A stretch of 64,000 bases of DNA from Streptomyces coffeae (GTDB taxonomy: Bacteria; Actinomycetota; Actinomycetes; Streptomycetales; Streptomycetaceae), in NCBI RefSeq assembly GCF_016741875.1, contig NZ_JAERRF010000013.1, positions 151,032 through 215,031 on the forward strand. The letters run 5' to 3'. The notes beneath the pieces were generated by a model. It did not search any database. It was given only the letters and a program-made list of their open reading frames with translations, and was not told the DNA's origin. The stretch's first letter is position 1, and each line of letters opens with the position of its first letter. Positions 26,823 to 34,669 of the stretch are shown here, piece after piece. The position numbers and the translations under genes are program-made.

Positions 26823-26921
26823 TTACCGGTTCAGCCGTTGGGCTCGGGCCTTGCGGAGGATGTCGAGGAGTCCTTGCGGGTTGGTGCCGTTGTTGATGCC
26901 GACGTGGAGCATGTCGGCCAT
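26823..26921 (-). pseudogene. Short C-terminal gene remnant
   Basis: A 32-codon frame with sensible codon use, MADMLHVGINNGTNPQGLLD then ILRKARAQRLNR, preceded in frame by TDPEYT. It looks like the end of a larger protein whose upstream part has been replaced by the oppositely oriented CxxC gene at 26942. Family not recognised. Confidence 0.35.
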
Positions 26922-26941
26922 GGTGTATTCCGGGTCGGTGG

Positions 26942-27178
26942 CAGTTCGAGAAGGCCGAGGCGGACGCTCCCCTCGCCCTCGTACCAGGGGCCCTGATCGA
27001 GGGGCGGCAGCTGTGCTTCCGCTGCCAGCTGCCGACGGACGAGCCGGTCATCGTCGGCGAAGAGCACGGCGGCAGCCTCGGCGGCGACACGATCTACGCC
27101 TGCCCGCCGCACGCCGCGTACTTCCCGGAGAGCGCCCGGATTCGGCCGGCTCCCATGCGTCCGGTGACGAGGTACTGA
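26942..27178 (+). pseudogene. 5'-truncated cysteine-pair protein
   Basis: An open frame ending at 27178 encodes FEKAEADAPLALVPGALIEG, then RQLCFRCQLPTDEPVIVGEE and IYACPPHAAYF. CxxC plus a later Cys and His suggest a zinc knuckle. No plausible start codon or Shine-Dalgarno exists in frame, and the upstream sequence belongs to an opposite-strand remnant. The stop overlaps the next gene start (TGATG), so it was the first gene of a small operon. Confidence 0.5.
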
Positions 27179-27426
27179 TGGCCGGCTCCCAAGTCGCCGA
27201 GAGGACCCCGAACGCGGAGCTTCTGCCCGCCCTGCTCGCCTCCGTGGATCCCCAGAAGCTGACGTTCCGCCAGTCCCAGGGATGGACCTGCGCGCTGTGT
27301 CGGAAACCGCTCCGCGCGGACCAGTTGCTTGGCACCGTCGAGCTGACGTACGGCGGGGGCGAGGTCACCGAGCAGGTCGAGTTGTGGGTGTGCCGCCCCC
27401 TGTGCCGGGAGGCGCCTGATGCGTGA
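27178..27426 (+). CDS. Small CxxC protein, hypothetical
   Basis: An 82-residue protein with CALCRKPL and a late VCRPLC, giving four cysteines that could bind one zinc. Residues 1-30 are helical (LLPALLASVDPQKLTFRQSQ). It overlaps the truncated gene upstream and the 39-aa membrane peptide downstream, indicating an operon. Similar small cysteine proteins are frequent on Streptomyces integrative elements and linear plasmids; function unknown. Confidence 0.6.
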   Translation: MAGSQVAERTPNAELLPALLASVDPQKLTFRQSQGWTCALCRKPLRADQLLGTVELTYGGGEVTEQVELWVCRPLCREAPDA

Positions 27427-27538
27427 CCGCTTCCTGCGGTGTTTCCGCGCCGCCCGCGCCGGACTGGTGCTCGGGGCGGGCCTGGGCCTGCTGGCCGGGG
27501 TCGTTGCCCTGTGCGTGGCCGGAGACCCGGCCCGATGA
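27419..27538 (+). CDS. 39-residue single-pass membrane peptide
   Basis: MRDRFLRCFRAARAGLVLGA then GLGLLAGVVALCVAGDPAR: a basic N-terminus and one hydrophobic helix of about 20 residues. It overlaps the CxxC gene by 8 nt. Short toxin-like or regulatory membrane peptides look like this, but nothing further supports such a role. Confidence 0.45.
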   Translation: MRDRFLRCFRAARAGLVLGAGLGLLAGVVALCVAGDPAR

Positions 27539-27683
27539 CCGGGTGGGTCGCTGGCGTCCCCGGGGCCCGCACCGGGGTGGCTTCGCCGTCAGCGGCCCAC
27601 CCGCCAGACCCCTGCCGTCGGCGCGCACACCCCTCGGCAGGGTGGCGGGGATCCGGTGCTGATCGGAGCCCCGTCGAGAAAGG

Positions 27684-27725
27684 CTCGTCCCGGCCGCCTG
27701 CTTGGAGGCCGGCGGCCGGGACGAG
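27684..27725 (+). promoter_or_regulatory. 15-bp perfect hairpin before the gene at 27760
   Basis: CTCGTCCCGGCCGCC pairs exactly with GGCGGCCGGGACGAG around a 12-nt loop. It lies 35 bp before the next start codon and has no T-tract. It may terminate the small upstream operon or act as an mRNA structure in the leader of the next gene. Confidence 0.55.
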
Positions 27726-27759
27726 GACCGTGCACCACCCCACACTGAGAGGTAGGCAC

Positions 27760-28215
27760 ATGCGAGACGTTACTGCGTTACTCGACCCACCCGCCCGGGA
27801 TGCGGTCGTGGGCACCGTCCTGAGAGACAACCCGGAACTCGACGAGGCCATGGCGCTCCGAATCGTGTCCGAGGCCGTGAAGTTCGTCGCCGCCGAGGCC
27901 GTTTCGGACCGCCCGCTCACCCCGTCGCGAGTCGTCGACGAAGGGTGGCACGCGCTCATCCTCCACACCCAGCTGTACCGCGAGCTCTGTCGGCGCCTGG
28001 GCAGGTTCGTCCACCACGTCCCGGAGGCCCCGGACCCCGAGCGACGCGAGCCCGAGGCGCTGACGCGGACCCAGGAGCGCATCGTCGAAGCCGGGTTCAC
28101 CGTCGATGACGCACTGTGGCTCGCGCCCACTGACACCTCGATCCCGGTCGCGGCCACGTGCCAGCACTCGGACGATGGCGGCCCGATCGTCATCATCCCC
28201 AAGCCCAAGGGCTGA
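27760..28215 (+). CDS. Conserved hypothetical protein (glycine-rich-domain-like)
   Basis: A 151-residue protein with the segment VVDEGWHALILHTQLYRELC and FVHHVPE. The W-H...H...HH pattern is typical of the glycine-rich-domain-like/DUF1399 relatives found in actinobacteria. GAGAGGTAG precedes the ATG. No membrane segment. Downstream at 28254 is a 47-aa gene with its own Shine-Dalgarno, probably in the same operon. Function unknown. Confidence 0.65.
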   Translation: MRDVTALLDPPARDAVVGTVLRDNPELDEAMALRIVSEAVKFVAAEAVSDRPLTPSRVVDEGWHALILHTQLYRELCRRLGRFVHHVPEAPDPERREPEALTRTQERIVEAGFTVDDALWLAPTDTSIPVAATCQHSDDGGPIVIIPKPKG

Positions 28216-28253
28216 CGCGTAGGCTGCGGGCCGGAAGAGAGAGGAGAGCGCCC

Positions 28254-28397
28254 ATGGAGTGGATCGACCCGAGGTACGCCGAGTTGGTCGCCGCCATGCG
28301 AGCCGCTCAGGCGGAGGCCGAGGAGCACCCGCCCACGGCCGGGCGTCTCCAGGGGTTCATCGTCCCTGACTCCGACCCCGGCCCGCTGCCGCGCTGA
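28254..28397 (+). CDS. 47-residue hypothetical protein
   Basis: Starts at ATG 28254 after GAGGAGAG; MEWIDPRYAELVAAMRAAQA followed by an acidic, proline-rich end. No recognised family. Good ribosome binding site and coding bias make it a likely real gene at the end of a small operon. Confidence 0.5.
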   Translation: MEWIDPRYAELVAAMRAAQAEAEEHPPTAGRLQGFIVPDSDPGPLPR

Positions 28398-28669
28398 GCC
28401 GGGCCCCGCGTGCGCGTCGCCAAGGTGGCGCGTCGGCGGGGCCGAACTGCTGGAGGTAGGCCCGCGCCGATCCGAACCGAGCGTTCTTCCTTGGTGTGAG
28501 CCTCCCACCCAGTGACCACGGGTCCGCTGAGGCGGAAATCGGCGACGCTGGATGGGGAGCAGCGCCGCCCCTCGTAGTCTCACTGTGTGGACTGCTTCCC
28601 TCTGCCGTGCAGGGTTATACCCCGTTGCAATCCATGATCCTTTGGGGATGTGGCATCCCGTCGTGAAGG

Positions 28670-28700
28670 AGGCCCCCCGTTCGAATGAACGAGGGGCCTT
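28670..28700. terminator. Hairpin terminator-like element
   Basis: AGGCCCC-C-CGTTC, a GAAT loop, and GAACG-A-GGGGCCT form a 12-bp stem with one mismatch, followed by TTGTGA on the + strand. Nothing obvious ends just upstream on either strand. Confidence 0.45.
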
Positions 28701-29155
28701 GTGACTCTCTGACCTGCTGCGCAGGTGGTGCCCCCGGCAGGGCACCAGGCAGATGGGAACGGCGCAGGGCGGTGGTCCCCGGGATCGCGGATCACTGTGG
28801 AATCCACTCTGTACCCATGAAGCGGCTCGGTCGTTGGCCGCAGGTTCGAGTCCTGGGCGGGAGCCGCAATCAAGGGCTGGTCGTGCTGTACCCCCTGTGA
28901 CCTGCGGAAATCCCCTGGTCGTGACGATGTCGGCGCGTCTACCGAAGACGCGGGTCGCATGACGCACAGCGTGAGTCTGATGCGCAGCGTGGGGCATGGG
29001 CCCGGGGGCGGGTTCGGTGCGGTAGCCCAGCGCAGCACCGCCAGGCGACGAGCCGCGGAACGGGGCACGGTGGTCGCCGTTCCAGAACAGGCGGGGCCGA
29101 AGAGCCTAACCGCCGGCGGCCCAGGCGAGCGCGCCGCATGTGTGCGGGGCAACCT

Positions 29156-29188
29156 GAGGGGGCCACGCGGCATGCGCGTGGCCCCCTC
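29156..29188. terminator. Perfect 14-bp hairpin
   Basis: GAGGGGGCCACGCG and CGCGTGGCCCCCTC pair exactly around a GCATG loop. It could terminate transcription on either strand, for example readthrough of the minus-strand gene ending at 29281. Confidence 0.6.
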
Positions 29189-29280
29189 TGTTACCGGTTT
29201 CGGTGCGGAGTCCGGCGCTGTACGCGCCGAGATCCGTCTCGCCAGTCCCCTCGGCGCCGGATATCGAGCCTGAGAAGGGC

Positions 29281-29481
29281 TCAGGAGACGATTTGGGCGA
29301 GAGCACCGGTCAGGGCGGCCGCAAGGGTGAGCGCGGCAGCGAACGTGGTGGTGGCCCGCATGAGGGCAGCGGGGTAAGTGGCGCCATCCAGCCGGGCGAG
29401 CAGGCCCGCAGCGGCGGCAGCCAGTAGGGCGAGCATGACGACCAGCGCAGTAACGAGGAGGACAACGACGAGACGGGTCAC
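29281..29481 (-). CDS. Small two-helix membrane protein
   Basis: A 66-residue protein: residues 3-28 (LVVVLLVTALVVMLALLAAA) and about 42-64 are hydrophobic helices. GTG 29481 is 6 nt after GGAG. It diverges from the XRE/NTPase gene, sharing a very short promoter region. Small membrane proteins of this type are common on Streptomyces mobile DNA; function unknown. Confidence 0.6.
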   Translation of the reverse strand: MTRLVVVLLVTALVVMLALLAAAAAGLLARLDGATYPAALMRATTTFAAALTLAAALTGALAQIVS

Positions 29482-29598
29482 GGCAGGCTCCTGCAAAGGT
29501 GAGGCGTTGACGTGACGAAGGTCGCGGAGACGATGTTCGCCGGGGTCCGGCTGAACAATGATGAACACGGGCGAACACATCGAGCCGGGGCGGGACGA

Positions 29599-32391
29599 AT
29601 GCACGAAGAATCTAGCGAGCTGGCGGCGCTCATCGAGCTGCGCAAGAGGTTCGCCGACGGCCTGGCTCGTGCCGGGCTGAACAAGACTCAGCTCGCCGCC
29701 CGAGCAGAACTGGGCCGCACCACCGTGCAAGAGGCGTTCCAGGCGGGCAAGCCCGCTCCATCAGCCGAGACGGTTGTCGCGCTGGCCCGCGTGCTACGCC
29801 TGCCAGACCAGCAACTGCTAGATCTGCGGCGCGTCGCCGCTAGAGAGAACGACCCTGCCCTTGGAAAGGACCACGGCCCGGGCAAGCCGATCACGGAGTG
29901 GGACCCTCACGACTTGGAGGTCCACCCCGCCGGGGTCGGCTCTGGGATCGTGCCTCAGCGGGTGCTGCCCGGCTATGTCCCGCGTGGCCATGACCGGATC
30001 CTCACCGACGCGGCGCTGGAGGCCGCACAGGGCAACAGCCGGATGCTGGTCCTGGTCGGAACGTCCTCCACCGGCAAGACAAGGGCCTGCTGGGAGGCCA
30101 TTCAGCCGCTCGAGACCCGCGGGTGGCGGCTGTGGCACCCGTTCGACCCGACCCGAGCCGAAGCCGCCCTCGACGACCTCGAACGTGTCGTGCCTCGCAC
30201 AGTAGTCTGGCTCAACGAAGCCCAGCACTACCTCGGCAACCCCCAGCTCGGCGAGCGGATCGCGGCCGCCGTCCATTCGCTCCTCACCCAGCCCCAGCGC
30301 CGACCGGTCCTCGTTCTGGGCACCCTCTGGCCCGAATACGCCGACCAGTACACAGCCCTGCCCCCCGCTGGCTCCCCGGATCCGCACAGCCGGGTCCGAG
30401 AATTACTCGCCGGACGCACCCTCACCATCCCTGACACCTTCGACCAGGACGCACTACGATCCGTAGCTGTCCTGGCGCAAGACGGCGATCAACTGCTCGC
30501 CGACGCTCTCACTCGAGCCCACGCCCACGGACGAATCACCCAGGACCTCGCCGGCGCCCCCGAACTGCTACGTCGCTACGAGCACAGCACACCGACCGCC
30601 AAGGCCGTACTGCAGGCGGCTATGGACGCACGCCGTCTTGGCATCGGCCTCCACCTCCCGCAAACCTTCCTCACGGATGCCGCGATCGACTACCTCAGCG
30701 ACCAGGACTACGACGAACTCACAGACGACTGGGCAGAGGCTGCCTTCGCCGACCTCGCCCGCCCCGTCCACGGCAAGCAGGCACCCCTGCGCCGCACCGG
30801 AGCCCGGCCCAGGCGCCGCCCACCCGGCGGCCCGACATCGGCACCCACGCCTACCTCCGTGACAGGACCAGCGTTCCGGCTCGCCGACTACCTCGAACAG
30901 CACGGCCGCACCACCCGGTTGAAGCTGTGCCCACCCGCATCGTTCTGGGCCGCCGCCCACGCCCACCTCACCCACCCCGACGACCTCGGCAACCTTGCGA
31001 TCGCCGCTGAACAAAGGCACCGCCTGCAGTGGGCACACCACCTCCGGCTCCGCGCCGCCAACGCAGGTCACCCCTACTCCCTCAACTACCTGGCACGGAT
31101 GAGGGAGGGGGCAGGGGACATGGAAGGCGCTGAATCCCTCTACCAGCGAGCCGCAGACGCCGGCGGCACCAGCGATCTGACTGACCTGGCGGACCAAAGG
31201 AGAGAAGCTGGAGACCCGGAGGGCGCCGGAGCCCTCTACCGGCGGGCCGCTGATGCCGGCGACGCAGACGCCTTGTTCCTCCTGGCGGGGCGCCGGAAGG
31301 CAGCCGGAGACCGTGAGGGTGCCGAAGCCTTCTACCAGCGAGCCGCAGACGCTGGCCGCGCTGACGCCCTTGTCGACCTAGTGGAGCTGAAGGAGGAAGC
31401 CGGGGACTGGGAGGGTGTCAAAGCCCTCTACGAACGGGCCGCCGATACCGGCGACACCTACGCCATTGCCCGTTTGGCAGACATGCGGGCGGAGGCCGGG
31501 GACCAGGAAGGTGCTGAAGCCCTTTACCAAGGGGTCGTCGATGCTGGCGACACCGATGCCCTGATCTACCTGGCCCAGCTGAAGGAGGATGCCGGAGACT
31601 TCGACGGTGCCGAAGCCCTTTACCAACGGGTCGTCGATGCTGGCGACACCGATGCCCTGATCTACCTGGCCCAGCTGAAGGAGGATGCCGGAGACTTCGA
31701 CGGTGCCGAAGCCCTTTACCAAGGGGCCGTCGATGCTGGCGACACCGATGCCCTGATCTACCTGGCCCAGCTGAAGGAGGAAGCTCGAGACTTCGACGGT
31801 GCCGAAGCCCTCTATCAGCAGGTCGCCGACACCAGCGACCCCTACACCGTGGTCCACCTGGCCGAGCTGAAGGAGGAAGCCGGAGATCTCGAGGGTGCCG
31901 AGACCCTCTACCAGCAGGCTGCTACCAACCCCATCGCACTGACAGTCCTGGCGCGAATGCGGGAACAGGACGGTGACTGGGAGGGCGCCAAAGCGGTCTA
32001 CCAGCGCGCCGCAGACGCAGGCCACGCTGGCGCCCTGGTTCGCCTGGCAGAGCTGCGAGACGAGGCCGGGGACCAGAAGGGCGCTGAGACCTTCTACCAG
32101 CAGGCCGCCGCCACCGGCGACCCCGACACCCTGATCCACCTAGCACGGATGCGAGACGAGGCCGGGGACCAGAAGGGCGCTGAGACCTTCTACCAGCAGG
32201 CCGCCGCCACCGGCGACCCCGACACCCTGATCCACCTAGCACGGATGCGAGACGAGGCCGGGGACCAGAAGGGCGCTGAGACCTTCTACCAGCGAGCCGC
32301 CGATACCGGCGAACTTCCCGACGACGAGGCTAAAATGAGGTGGCCGTACGGACTCGACCCGGACGGCTCGCCTACGCCCCCTTGGCCGTGA
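29599..32391 (+). CDS. XRE - P-loop NTPase - 32-residue repeat protein (STAND-like)
   Basis: About 930 residues. An N-terminal XRE helix-turn-helix occupies roughly residues 20-70 (LNKTQLAARAELGRTTVQEA). A P-loop NTPase follows with Walker A GTSSTGKT near residue 160 and a Walker B-like RTVVWLNEAQ. The second half carries twelve tandem 32-residue Sel1/TPR-like repeats (GAEALYQ..AD.GD.DAL..LA.L.EEAGD.). This order of effector, NTPase and repeats is typical of STAND switch ATPases, in which repeats sense a ligand; some such proteins are antiphage or stress sensors. GTG 29512 with a good GGTGAGG is an alternative start; ATG 29599 leaves room for promoters. Role is inference. Confidence 0.7.
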   Translation: MHEESSELAALIELRKRFADGLARAGLNKTQLAARAELGRTTVQEAFQAGKPAPSAETVVALARVLRLPDQQLLDLRRVAARENDPALGKDHGPGKPITEWDPHDLEVHPAGVGSGIVPQRVLPGYVPRGHDRILTDAALEAAQGNSRMLVLVGTSSTGKTRACWEAIQPLETRGWRLWHPFDPTRAEAALDDLERVVPRTVVWLNEAQHYLGNPQLGERIAAAVHSLLTQPQRRPVLVLGTLWPEYADQYTALPPAGSPDPHSRVRELLAGRTLTIPDTFDQDALRSVAVLAQDGDQLLADALTRAHAHGRITQDLAGAPELLRRYEHSTPTAKAVLQAAMDARRLGIGLHLPQTFLTDAAIDYLSDQDYDELTDDWAEAAFADLARPVHGKQAPLRRTGARPRRRPPGGPTSAPTPTSVTGPAFRLADYLEQHGRTTRLKLCPPASFWAAAHAHLTHPDDLGNLAIAAEQRHRLQWAHHLRLRAANAGHPYSLNYLARMREGAGDMEGAESLYQRAADAGGTSDLTDLADQRREAGDPEGAGALYRRAADAGDADALFLLAGRRKAAGDREGAEAFYQRAADAGRADALVDLVELKEEAGDWEGVKALYERAADTGDTYAIARLADMRAEAGDQEGAEALYQGVVDAGDTDALIYLAQLKEDAGDFDGAEALYQRVVDAGDTDALIYLAQLKEDAGDFDGAEALYQGAVDAGDTDALIYLAQLKEEARDFDGAEALYQQVADTSDPYTVVHLAELKEEAGDLEGAETLYQQAATNPIALTVLARMREQDGDWEGAKAVYQRAADAGHAGALVRLAELRDEAGDQKGAETFYQQAAATGDPDTLIHLARMRDEAGDQKGAETFYQQAAATGDPDTLIHLARMRDEAGDQKGAETFYQRAADTGELPDDEAKMRWPYGLDPDGSPTPPWP
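31126..32320 (+). repeat. 96-bp tandem repeats inside the NTPase gene
   Basis: Twelve full 96-bp units encode the 32-residue repeats. Units starting near 31519, 31615 and 31711 are almost identical, and those at 32081 and 32177 are identical with a third partial copy at 32273. Two separate recent expansions are therefore visible, and copy number is likely to vary. Confidence 0.9.
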
Positions 32392-32449
32392 ACTGAGGAC
32401 GCCACGCGAGAGCGCAGCACAAGATTCGGTGAGTGATGCGACGCTGGTC

Positions 32450-32469
32450 GACTCAGAGATTTCTGAGTC
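32450..32469 (+). terminator. Hairpin after the NTPase gene
   Basis: GACTCAGA-GATT-TCTGAGTC, a perfect 8-bp stem about 60 bp after the stop codon. No T-tract. Probably the terminator of the repeat-protein gene. Confidence 0.45.
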
Positions 32470-32639
32470 CACCGGTTCACTTCTCTATCGGCGGCCAGCA
32501 CTAGACCCGGGGCAATCGGCTTCGACAAAACATCCTGAACCTGTCCACAGCCGCTCTCCCGACCTGGCCAGCTCCTCAGCGCCCGCCGGGTGAACGTCGC
32601 CACCACGATCCGGCGCAACCGAGAGTGCTCGAACGGGAT

Positions 32640-32805
32640 CCCGGTTGAGCATCATCGCGCGTGAACTCCAGGTCCGCCTCCTTCGCGATCACCGCGGTCT
32701 TCTCACCCGCCGCGAACCGTTCCCCGGTCTGAAGCCGGATCCCCTCACGAAACGCCCGACGCTCAGCGGTCAGGCCCCGCCCTCCGGATAACGCATACCA
32801 CCGGC
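32640..32805 (-). pseudogene. Fragment of an IS630-type transposase
   Basis: A frame reads GLTAERRAFREGIRLQTGER then FAAGEKTAVIAKE, the N-terminal helix-turn-helix of Streptomyces IS630-family transposases. The usual start MRYPEGG is present one frame away (about 32790-32805), so a base has been lost. Sequence after VIAKE does not match. The DDE domain is missing and no inverted repeats were found. Confidence 0.55.
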
Positions 32806-33066
32806 ATACCGCAGGGATCATCAACCGTCACTGCCCGACGACAACCCGAAAAACTCAGTAACCGGCGACCCACCGCGATGTTCCCGCGCTCGGGTCAGAC
32901 TGTGGGGCGGGCGTGCTGGCCGACGGCTGTGAACTCGCCTGTGTACAGGCCGCTCCCTCGCGGATAGCGGCACCGTGTCGACTTCCGGGGCCCTCGCGGC
33001 CAGCCACACCACGGTCGCCCAAGGAGCGCTTGGCCTTGGTTCCGTTCAGCCCTTGGCCGGCTCACG

Positions 33067-33330
33067 TTAGGGGTCTCTACGGCGTTCATGTTCGTCATTC
33101 CATATCCGGAGCAGGATGCAGGGGTCTGCGCCACAGGCTCGTGCGTAGCGGTCCGTGAAGTGCTGGGTTGGGAACTGGCGGCAGGCCAGGATGCTGATGA
33201 CGTACTTGGGGTCGCTGCCGGTTCTGCGCGCCAGGGCCTCCAGCGGGAGGTGGGTCTGGCGCCAGATGGAGGTCATGACCAGACCGATGTGGGTATGTGC
33301 CGCAGTCGGGCGGCGTGGTGTGTGAGGCAT
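33067..33330 (-). CDS. Small helix-turn-helix protein
   Basis: An 87-residue protein with a helix-turn-helix-like core, LPLEALARRTGSDPKYVISI, and a C-terminal ACGADPCILLRIWNDEH, resembling a minimal XRE regulator. GGAG is 8 nt before ATG 33330. It follows an 81-aa gene by 61 bp on the same strand and may share its transcript. Neighbouring sequences are mobile-element remnants. Confidence 0.5.
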   Translation of the reverse strand: MPHTPRRPTAAHTHIGLVMTSIWRQTHLPLEALARRTGSDPKYVISILACRQFPTQHFTDRYARACGADPCILLRIWNDEHERRRDP

Positions 33331-33391
33331 GCACGGATCTCCGCTGAGGTGGGGAGTACGGGGCGCCGCGGTGCCCAGCGCCCCGCCGTGG

Positions 33392-33637
33392 TCAGAGACG
33401 GTGCCTTTGGTGACCGTGGATGGGGTGTTGGGCGGCCAGTTGCATTCCCAGAAGGACCATCGTGGCCGTTGCGGAAAGGGAATGGCCGAGCCGCTGTAGG
33501 AGCAGGGCGTGTCCGACCGGTGAAGTGAGCACCTGCAGGGTGTGGATGAGACAGTCCGGGCAGGGCTGTGTCATCCACAACGCACGAAGGCGGATGTTGC
33601 GGGGTTTATGGCGGCGGCGCCGGGGGGATGTCGCCAT
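33392..33637 (-). CDS. 81-residue hypothetical protein
   Basis: Starts at ATG 33637, five bases after AAGGAGAG. A basic N-terminus (RRRRHKPR), a CPDC pair, and a hydrophobic central part (LLLQRLGHSLSATATMVLLG) can be seen. No family recognised. Probably transcribed with the small helix-turn-helix gene downstream. Confidence 0.5.
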   Translation of the reverse strand: MATSPRRRRHKPRNIRLRALWMTQPCPDCLIHTLQVLTSPVGHALLLQRLGHSLSATATMVLLGMQLAAQHPIHGHQRHRL

Positions 33638-34179
33638 GGCGTCTCTCCTTGGGGAGTCGTAGACACAGGGCCCCGGCGGCGGCTGCAACCACAACTGCTG
33701 GGGCCCTGTTGCCGTTCGGCCTCGGTGGCCGAGCGCGATTGACGGTAGGCGGAACGTGGCATCTCGCGTGCCTTGCGTCACGGCGATGAGCCCTTCCTGC
33801 GTGCCGCGCACCGCGCTCTGCCGGGACGCCGCTGCCATCGAGCGGATTCCGCTGAGTTCGAATCAGGTGACAGAACGCGCGCCGGTGGTGCGCCTCCTTC
33901 CGGCTGGTCACGCCCCTTCCGCTGCTCGCGCGATGCGTCAGTTTCACAGCGAAATTCGAATCCATGGGTCGTGCGGCGATGGCCTGCGATGGCTGGTCTG
34001 ACAGTGGGATGAACGCGCTCGTGACAAGAGCGCACTTGCATGGGCAGAGGTGGCTGAATTCCGGAAATATTGCTTCAACCATGCATAGGGGGCACCGTGG
34101 CTGGTGATCCTGCCAGTGTCAGGCCGGATGCAATTGCATCTGGCTCAACGGAGTGTTCGTTCGCTGCGGAGGTTCACCG
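33638..34179. other. Non-coding stretch upstream of the DUF397 gene
   Basis: No supported gene. It contains GCACTTGCAT at 34032-34041 and the perfect palindrome at 34128-34139, both related to a motif repeated upstream of the methyltransferase and of the XRE fragment at 37152. Confidence 0.5.
34128..34139. promoter_or_regulatory. Palindrome ATGCAATTGCAT before the DUF397 gene
   Basis: Perfect 12-bp palindrome 40 bp upstream of the DUF397 start. Variants occur at 34032-34041, 34603-34614 and 37113-37125. It probably is a binding site for one of the local XRE regulators. Confidence 0.5.
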
Positions 34180-34413
34180 ATGAAGAAGCTGAGGCGTACA
34201 TCTACGGAGTCGGCAGTCCGCCGAGGAGATGGCTTATCGGCGTGGCGGAAGAGTTCGCACAGCAACCCCTCAGGTGCCTGTGTCGAGGTCGCGGAGACTG
34301 CCGATGGGGTGGTCGCCTTCCGGGACTCGAAGAGGAAGGAAGGCCCCGTCATGGCTGTTTCCCGGGCTTCGGCAGCGGCGTTTACAGCTGCTGTGGCCCG
34401 CGACGAGCTCTGA
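34180..34413 (+). CDS. DUF397 domain protein
   Basis: A 77-residue DUF397 protein: LSAWRKSSHSNPSGACVEVA, then VVAFRDSKRKEGPVM and a helical end. DUF397 proteins are small partners of XRE-DUF5753 regulators in Streptomyces (WhiJ and AbaA-like systems) and act as antagonists or co-regulators. GGAGG is 7 nt before ATG 34180. The expected XRE-DUF5753 partner is nearby at 35514 in the opposite orientation, with a methyltransferase between them. Confidence 0.8.
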   Translation: MKKLRRTSTESAVRRGDGLSAWRKSSHSNPSGACVEVAETADGVVAFRDSKRKEGPVMAVSRASAAAFTAAVARDEL

Positions 34414-34602
34414 CGAGGCAACCGGTTTCTAGGATGCGCGCCTGCAACTTCGCGCTCGGGAATCTTCAGCGTGAGCATGAGGCTTGCCCGGTGCCCGGCG
34501 TGCGCTTCCGTCGGCGTGGGGCCTGTGGCGGGTACGCGTTGAACGGATGGCTGCGGATTCCGTACTGGACAGTGAGGGCAACCGACCAGTAGGCATGAGG
34601 CA

Positions 34603-34647
34603 ATGCAAGTGCATCTGCTGCATCCACCCCCTGCCAGGGGGTGGATG
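34603..34647 (+). promoter_or_regulatory. Operator-like motif and perfect hairpin before the methyltransferase
   Basis: ATGCAAGTGCAT (34603-34614) matches the motif before the DUF397 gene. Directly after it CATCCACCCCCT pairs with AGGGGGTGGATG around a GCC loop (34621-34647), a 12-bp perfect stem ending 22 bp before GTG 34670. Either DNA-level regulation or mRNA structure is possible. Confidence 0.5.
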
Positions 34648-34669
34648 GTCATGGATGAAGGGATGACCA

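Larger units (their letters stand above)
28398..29280. other. Long non-coding stretch with several hairpins
   Basis: No gene is supported here. Immediately after 28397 an imperfect GC-rich hairpin (about 28400-28442) could end the small operon. Around 28845-28870 the sequence GCAGGTTCGAGTCCTGG resembles a tRNA T-arm, but no acceptor partner or anticodon arm can be folded around it. Two strong hairpins are listed separately. Confidence 0.5.

Noticed and set aside
28800..28870. A complete tRNA gene
   Set aside because: Only a T-arm-like segment is present; no acceptor stem, D-arm or anticodon arm can be paired.
29512..29598. GTG 29512 as the certain start of the NTPase gene
   Set aside because: It has a good Shine-Dalgarno but leaves only 30 bp to the divergent start at 29481 and adds 29 residues without similarity to the XRE domain; kept as an alternative.
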